A stretch of DNA of 64,000 bases, taken from the NCBI GenBank assembly GCA_020465985.1, contig JAANYP010003265.1, positions 39,143 through 103,142 of the forward strand, in the 5' to 3' direction. A model generated the notes under the pieces. That model did no database searches. It worked only from the letters and a program-made list of their open reading frames with translations, and was not told the DNA's origin. Of the stretch, positions 61,236 through 64,000 are shown in pieces; the stretch's first letter is position 1, and the number at the start of each line of letters is the position of its first letter. This DNA is from Centrapalus pauciflorus. Its lineage: Eukaryota; Streptophyta; Magnoliopsida; Asterales; Asteraceae. A program made the position numbers and the translations under genes.

Positions 61236-62597
61236 ATGGACAACAGTGCTGCAAATTCCTCTTACTATGACAATGGCTCTATGGGCAAACCTCCAAAATT
61301 TAATCATCAAAACTTCTCTGGTTGGAAGTGCAGAATGATGCTCTATTTAGAGAATCTGGATGTACAACTACCAGAGATAGTGATGGAGGGTCCCTATGTG
61401 CCAACCTCTGTTACTATAATAACTCCAGCGGTTGAAGGAGCTGCTCCTGAAATCAGGACCTTTGAGAAAGCTAAAGCTCAATGGTCTGATGAAGACAAGA
61501 GACTGGTGGCTCTGGATACAAAGGCCAGGAACAACCTGGTCATTTCTCTTCCTGATGATGAGTTCAAACAGGTTGAGAAAATGAAGACAGCAAAAGAGAT
61601 GTGGGATACTTTGTGTACCGTCTATGATGGACCCACAATCACACTGGACAACAGGATCAACAATCTTGTTAGACAGTATGAACTCTTCTTTGCTAAACCA
61701 AAGGAGACTCTCACTGAAACCTACACCAGGTTTACTGCTCTAGTGAATGATCTCAAGGCTGTTGGGATCACTAAGGATAGTCTTACCCTGGTGAATAAAT
61801 TTCTGGACATTCTACCTGAAGAGTGGAATTACTTCTCAACAATTCTAAGGAACTCAGGTACTATCAATAGTATGGATCTGGTCAATCTGTATGGATCCTT
61901 ACTGAATGATGAACAGTCAAGGCAACAAAAGAGAAATGCCTTGGAAATGTCCAAAAGAGGTGCAGCCTTTGTGGCTAATGTGAGACAGCCTGTAAATCAG
62001 GTGAGTGATGTGTTCACTCAACCTGATCAACAGGATGACGACAAGGAGAAGGTGTCAGATGAAGAAGATACTGCGGATCTTGCTGAACAAGATGATGAGC
62101 AAATGATAGCTATGCTTGTCAAAAGGTTCAACAAGAAAAGGTTTGGAAGAAACATGCTGCAAGGAAGTTCAGGTGCTGGCAAAAAGAAGGCATTTGATAA
62201 ATCCAAGGCTGAGTGCTTCAAATGTGGCAAAACTGGCCATATAGCTGCTGACTGTGTGTCAAAAGCTGTTGGTCAGTCATCCAAACCATACAAGACCAAC
62301 AGGGATGATGGTTATAGGGTTAAGTACCTTATGGCCATGGCTAAGCTGAGGAAGTTGGAAAACTCAGTGGGTTCCAACCGCCAAAAGGGACTCATGGCAG
62401 AGACTTGTGATTGGGAGAAATCTGATTCATCATCTGATGAAGAAGATAATCAATGTCTGATGGCCAACACTGATGTCCCATCAACAAGCAGCTTCAAACA
62501 AGATATGGCTGAAGCTGAAGCCTTTAGCAGCTTAGAGAACTGGAATCCTACTATGATGTATAAGGTACAAAATTTTATGGCTTACAGTTCTGAATAA
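61236..62597 (+). CDS. Copia gag polyprotein, SIRE/Maximus-like
   Basis: Gag structural protein, 453 codons from ATG 61236 (MDNSAANSSYYDNGSMGKPP), chosen over the upstream ATG at 61110 because that one lies inside the LTR and overlaps the primer site. Domains: a gag N-terminal region (FNHQNFSGWKCRMMLYLENL, residues 22-41), a UBN2-type capsid (WDTLCTVYDG, then LDNRINNLVRQYELFFAKPK and LTETYTRFTALVNDL), an acidic linker (about 62030-62100) and a zinc knuckle CFKCGKTGHIAADC (62218-62259). It ends with TAA at 62595; the same frame then continues for about 52 codons. The reading frame is intact, so this is the freshest coding sequence in the window. Protease, integrase and RT lie beyond it. Confidence 0.88.
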   Translation: MDNSAANSSYYDNGSMGKPPKFNHQNFSGWKCRMMLYLENLDVQLPEIVMEGPYVPTSVTIITPAVEGAAPEIRTFEKAKAQWSDEDKRLVALDTKARNNLVISLPDDEFKQVEKMKTAKEMWDTLCTVYDGPTITLDNRINNLVRQYELFFAKPKETLTETYTRFTALVNDLKAVGITKDSLTLVNKFLDILPEEWNYFSTILRNSGTINSMDLVNLYGSLLNDEQSRQQKRNALEMSKRGAAFVANVRQPVNQVSDVFTQPDQQDDDKEKVSDEEDTADLAEQDDEQMIAMLVKRFNKKRFGRNMLQGSSGAGKKKAFDKSKAECFKCGKTGHIAADCVSKAVGQSSKPYKTNRDDGYRVKYLMAMAKLRKLENSVGSNRQKGLMAETCDWEKSDSSSDEEDNQCLMANTDVPSTSSFKQDMAEAEAFSSLENWNPTMMYKVQNFMAYSSE

Positions 62598-63018
62598 AAA
62601 GTTAAAATGTTTGAATATATGCTTGTTGATCTAAAAGCTGCTGTTGAGAAGCATGATGCTTTACTATCTGAAATCTCTAAGCTTAAAACTGATCTTAAAA
62701 CTAAATCCAGTAAACTGGACAGTTTCCATAAGTTGGAAATGAGCTTGATGAATTATTGATGAATTAAAACACATCAACTCTATTTTACTGGAAGAAAAGA
62801 GAGAAACAGATTTAAAGCATGCTAAGCTTCCAAAGATAGTTGACTCTTGGTGCCAATCTGCACAAAAAGTCAGCCATTATATAAGTCAACAGATCCTTGC
62901 ACAAATCCAAGCCTATCTTGGAGGGGATCTTGACACAGCAGCTTCCATTGTTGAGATCAATAATCTGAAAGAAGATTTATCCACTCTTGGTGAACTTCCA
63001 AACACATTCATTCAAAAT
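62598..63018 (+). pseudogene. Copia gag-pol linker, broken coiled-coil region
   Basis: Beyond the gag stop the frame goes on with VKMFEYMLVDLKAAVEKHDA and LLSEISKLKTDLKTKSSKLD (heptad-like Leu spacing), until TGA at about 62757. Here TTGATGAATTA is tandemly duplicated (11 bp, 62740-62761). A second frame then carries HINSILLEEKRETDLKHAKL and SAQKVSHYISQQILAQIQAY into the next open frame. The linker looks like one ancestral frame broken by a stop and small indels. Confidence 0.65.
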
Positions 63019-63996
63019 GTGAATGGTAAACTAATCTCAACAAATAGGTTTGTCAGGCCTCAAAACACTGACAGCTTGTGTGAACTTAGCTCAAAAGCTG
63101 ATGTTGGAATTTGTTCTCCATCAAGTCAGCCTGCTAAGTGCTCTACTGGTTCACACAAGCAAAAGAAAGGAAAACATGTTCAAACTGAAGTTGTGGATAC
63201 TAAACCTGTTGACAAAACAGGTTCTGAGTCCAAAGCTGATGGTAAAAAGCATGTTAATCCTTTTGATGCTAAACACTTTGAAAATAAGTTTTCAAAAGGT
63301 AAGCAGCCTGTTTTCAACAAGGGTAAGTCTCATGTTGAAAACAAAACTGCGGTGATTTCAAATAAGTTTTCAAATCATAGTGGTAAACTGGTTTTAAATA
63401 AGAATAAGCTTTTCAAAACCAGACACAGTGAGTATGCTGATAGGCAGCATAAATCACAATCCAGTAGGGGCAAAGGCAAAGTCATTGCTCAAACTGAGAT
63501 AATTGGGAATAAGTTTCTCAAACCTGTGGAAGCTCAAAAGCCAATTAAGCTCCCTGTCTTTGACATCTGTCCTCCTAAAAAGAGGAAAGAAGAGGCAGCC
63601 AAAGCTGTGGCTATTGAACTATCCACTCAAGCTGTTGATTCAACAAAAAGTAATAAAACTGCTAAACCTGCTGAAAGAATCAACAAAAATAACTCAGAAT
63701 GTGTTTCTGAAAGATCTTCTTCCAAAAACCCTAAAAAGAGAAAATGTTACAAATGTGGGAAGAAGACACATCTGGCCAAGGATTGTCCTGAATCTGAGGA
63801 CATGAGGCCTGTTGACTCTGTTGTTTCCATCACAGCTGTCACAAGCAGTGTTGGAAATGTCACAGTCACTAAAAGTGGTATTCAAGCTGATACCATTCAA
63901 ATAGGGAATATTAGTGTGGATATTTCAAGTCCATCAACAAATGTTGATGAAGTAGGAGAACTCATCTCTGTGATGAGTTCCCCTAAAAATGACTAA
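63019..63996 (+). CDS. Copia second open frame with CCHC knuckle
   Basis: 325 codons after the ATG at 63019, but the same frame is open upstream from about 62760, so that ATG may not be a real start. Lys/Ser-rich and low in complexity, with a second zinc knuckle CYKCGKKTHLAKDC (63745-63786) in which the usual GH reads TH. No protease, integrase or RT motif appears before the stop TAA at 63994. The position after gag suggests part of the extended gag/pre-protease region of SIRE-like elements; a degraded pol start is the alternative. The element continues past the window. Confidence 0.6.
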   Translation: MNGKLISTNRFVRPQNTDSLCELSSKADVGICSPSSQPAKCSTGSHKQKKGKHVQTEVVDTKPVDKTGSESKADGKKHVNPFDAKHFENKFSKGKQPVFNKGKSHVENKTAVISNKFSNHSGKLVLNKNKLFKTRHSEYADRQHKSQSSRGKGKVIAQTEIIGNKFLKPVEAQKPIKLPVFDICPPKKRKEEAAKAVAIELSTQAVDSTKSNKTAKPAERINKNNSECVSERSSSKNPKKRKCYKCGKKTHLAKDCPESEDMRPVDSVVSITAVTSSVGNVTVTKSGIQADTIQIGNISVDISSPSTNVDEVGELISVMSSPKND

Positions 63997-64000
63997 TAAT

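Overview
The window looks like the repeat-dense part of a large plant nuclear genome, most likely a eudicot. It is AT-rich, and almost every recognisable reading frame belongs to an LTR retrotransposon: Ty3/gypsy chromoviruses of two kinds, plus Ty1/copia. I find no host protein gene, tRNA, rRNA, CRISPR array or bacterial feature. Species cannot be fixed from the sequence. Family names (Tekay/Del-like, CRM-like, Angela/Tork-like, SIRE/Maximus-like) are my readings of motifs, not database hits.

Layout. 1-8690: Tekay-like DNA on the minus strand, in which one long LTR (2472-8060) lies between the 5' end of one element (gag-protease-RT, 1-2156) and the 3' end of another (integrase, 8061-8690). 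A same-family solo LTR (2736-5228, duplication GCTTT) sits inside that LTR. 8691-18272: two CRM-like elements diverging from an unexplained 2.1 kb spacer. 18273-20074: a copia LTR. 20075-24120: a Tekay-like LTR ('LTRX', minus) broken by a CRM-derived palindrome with inverted LTRs and a CCTAG duplication (20465-23500). 24121-42108: tandem arrays of a unit of about 385 bp derived from the N-terminal part of a Ty3 gag gene, present in both orientations. They are interrupted by a young Tekay-like element T1 (24541-32500, duplication ATCAA), by a decayed CRM-like gag-pol (32736-35297) and by a plus-strand LTRX (36456-about 38250). 42109-55399: CRM-like 'family D' copies sharing LTRs, with the near-complete Tekay-like element T2 (43706-51907, duplication GTTGC) inserted in the integrase. 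55400-58720: 3' half and LTR of Tekay-like T3. 58720-60120: Ty3 gag remnant fused to a pol C-terminus. 60121-64000: 5' end of a SIRE/Maximus-like copia element (LTR with TATA box, primer-binding site, gag), running off the window.

How the parts relate. Most pieces are dead copies of one life cycle: LTR promoter, tRNA-Met-primed reverse transcription, gag shell, protease, RT/RNase H and integrase. The nesting gives a relative history: the gag array and LTRX are older, the CRM palindrome and T1 landed in them later, and T2 landed inside family D.

Most unusual: (1) a precise 91-bp intron-like insert in the T2 reverse transcriptase; (2) splice-donor-like and acceptor-like sites, plus a short conserved peptide tail, at matching places in several diverged Tekay-like LTRs; (3) an inverted-LTR element that apparently integrated through two U5 ends; (4) the gag-derived tandem arrays. 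All were read by eye, and each finding names the decisive test.
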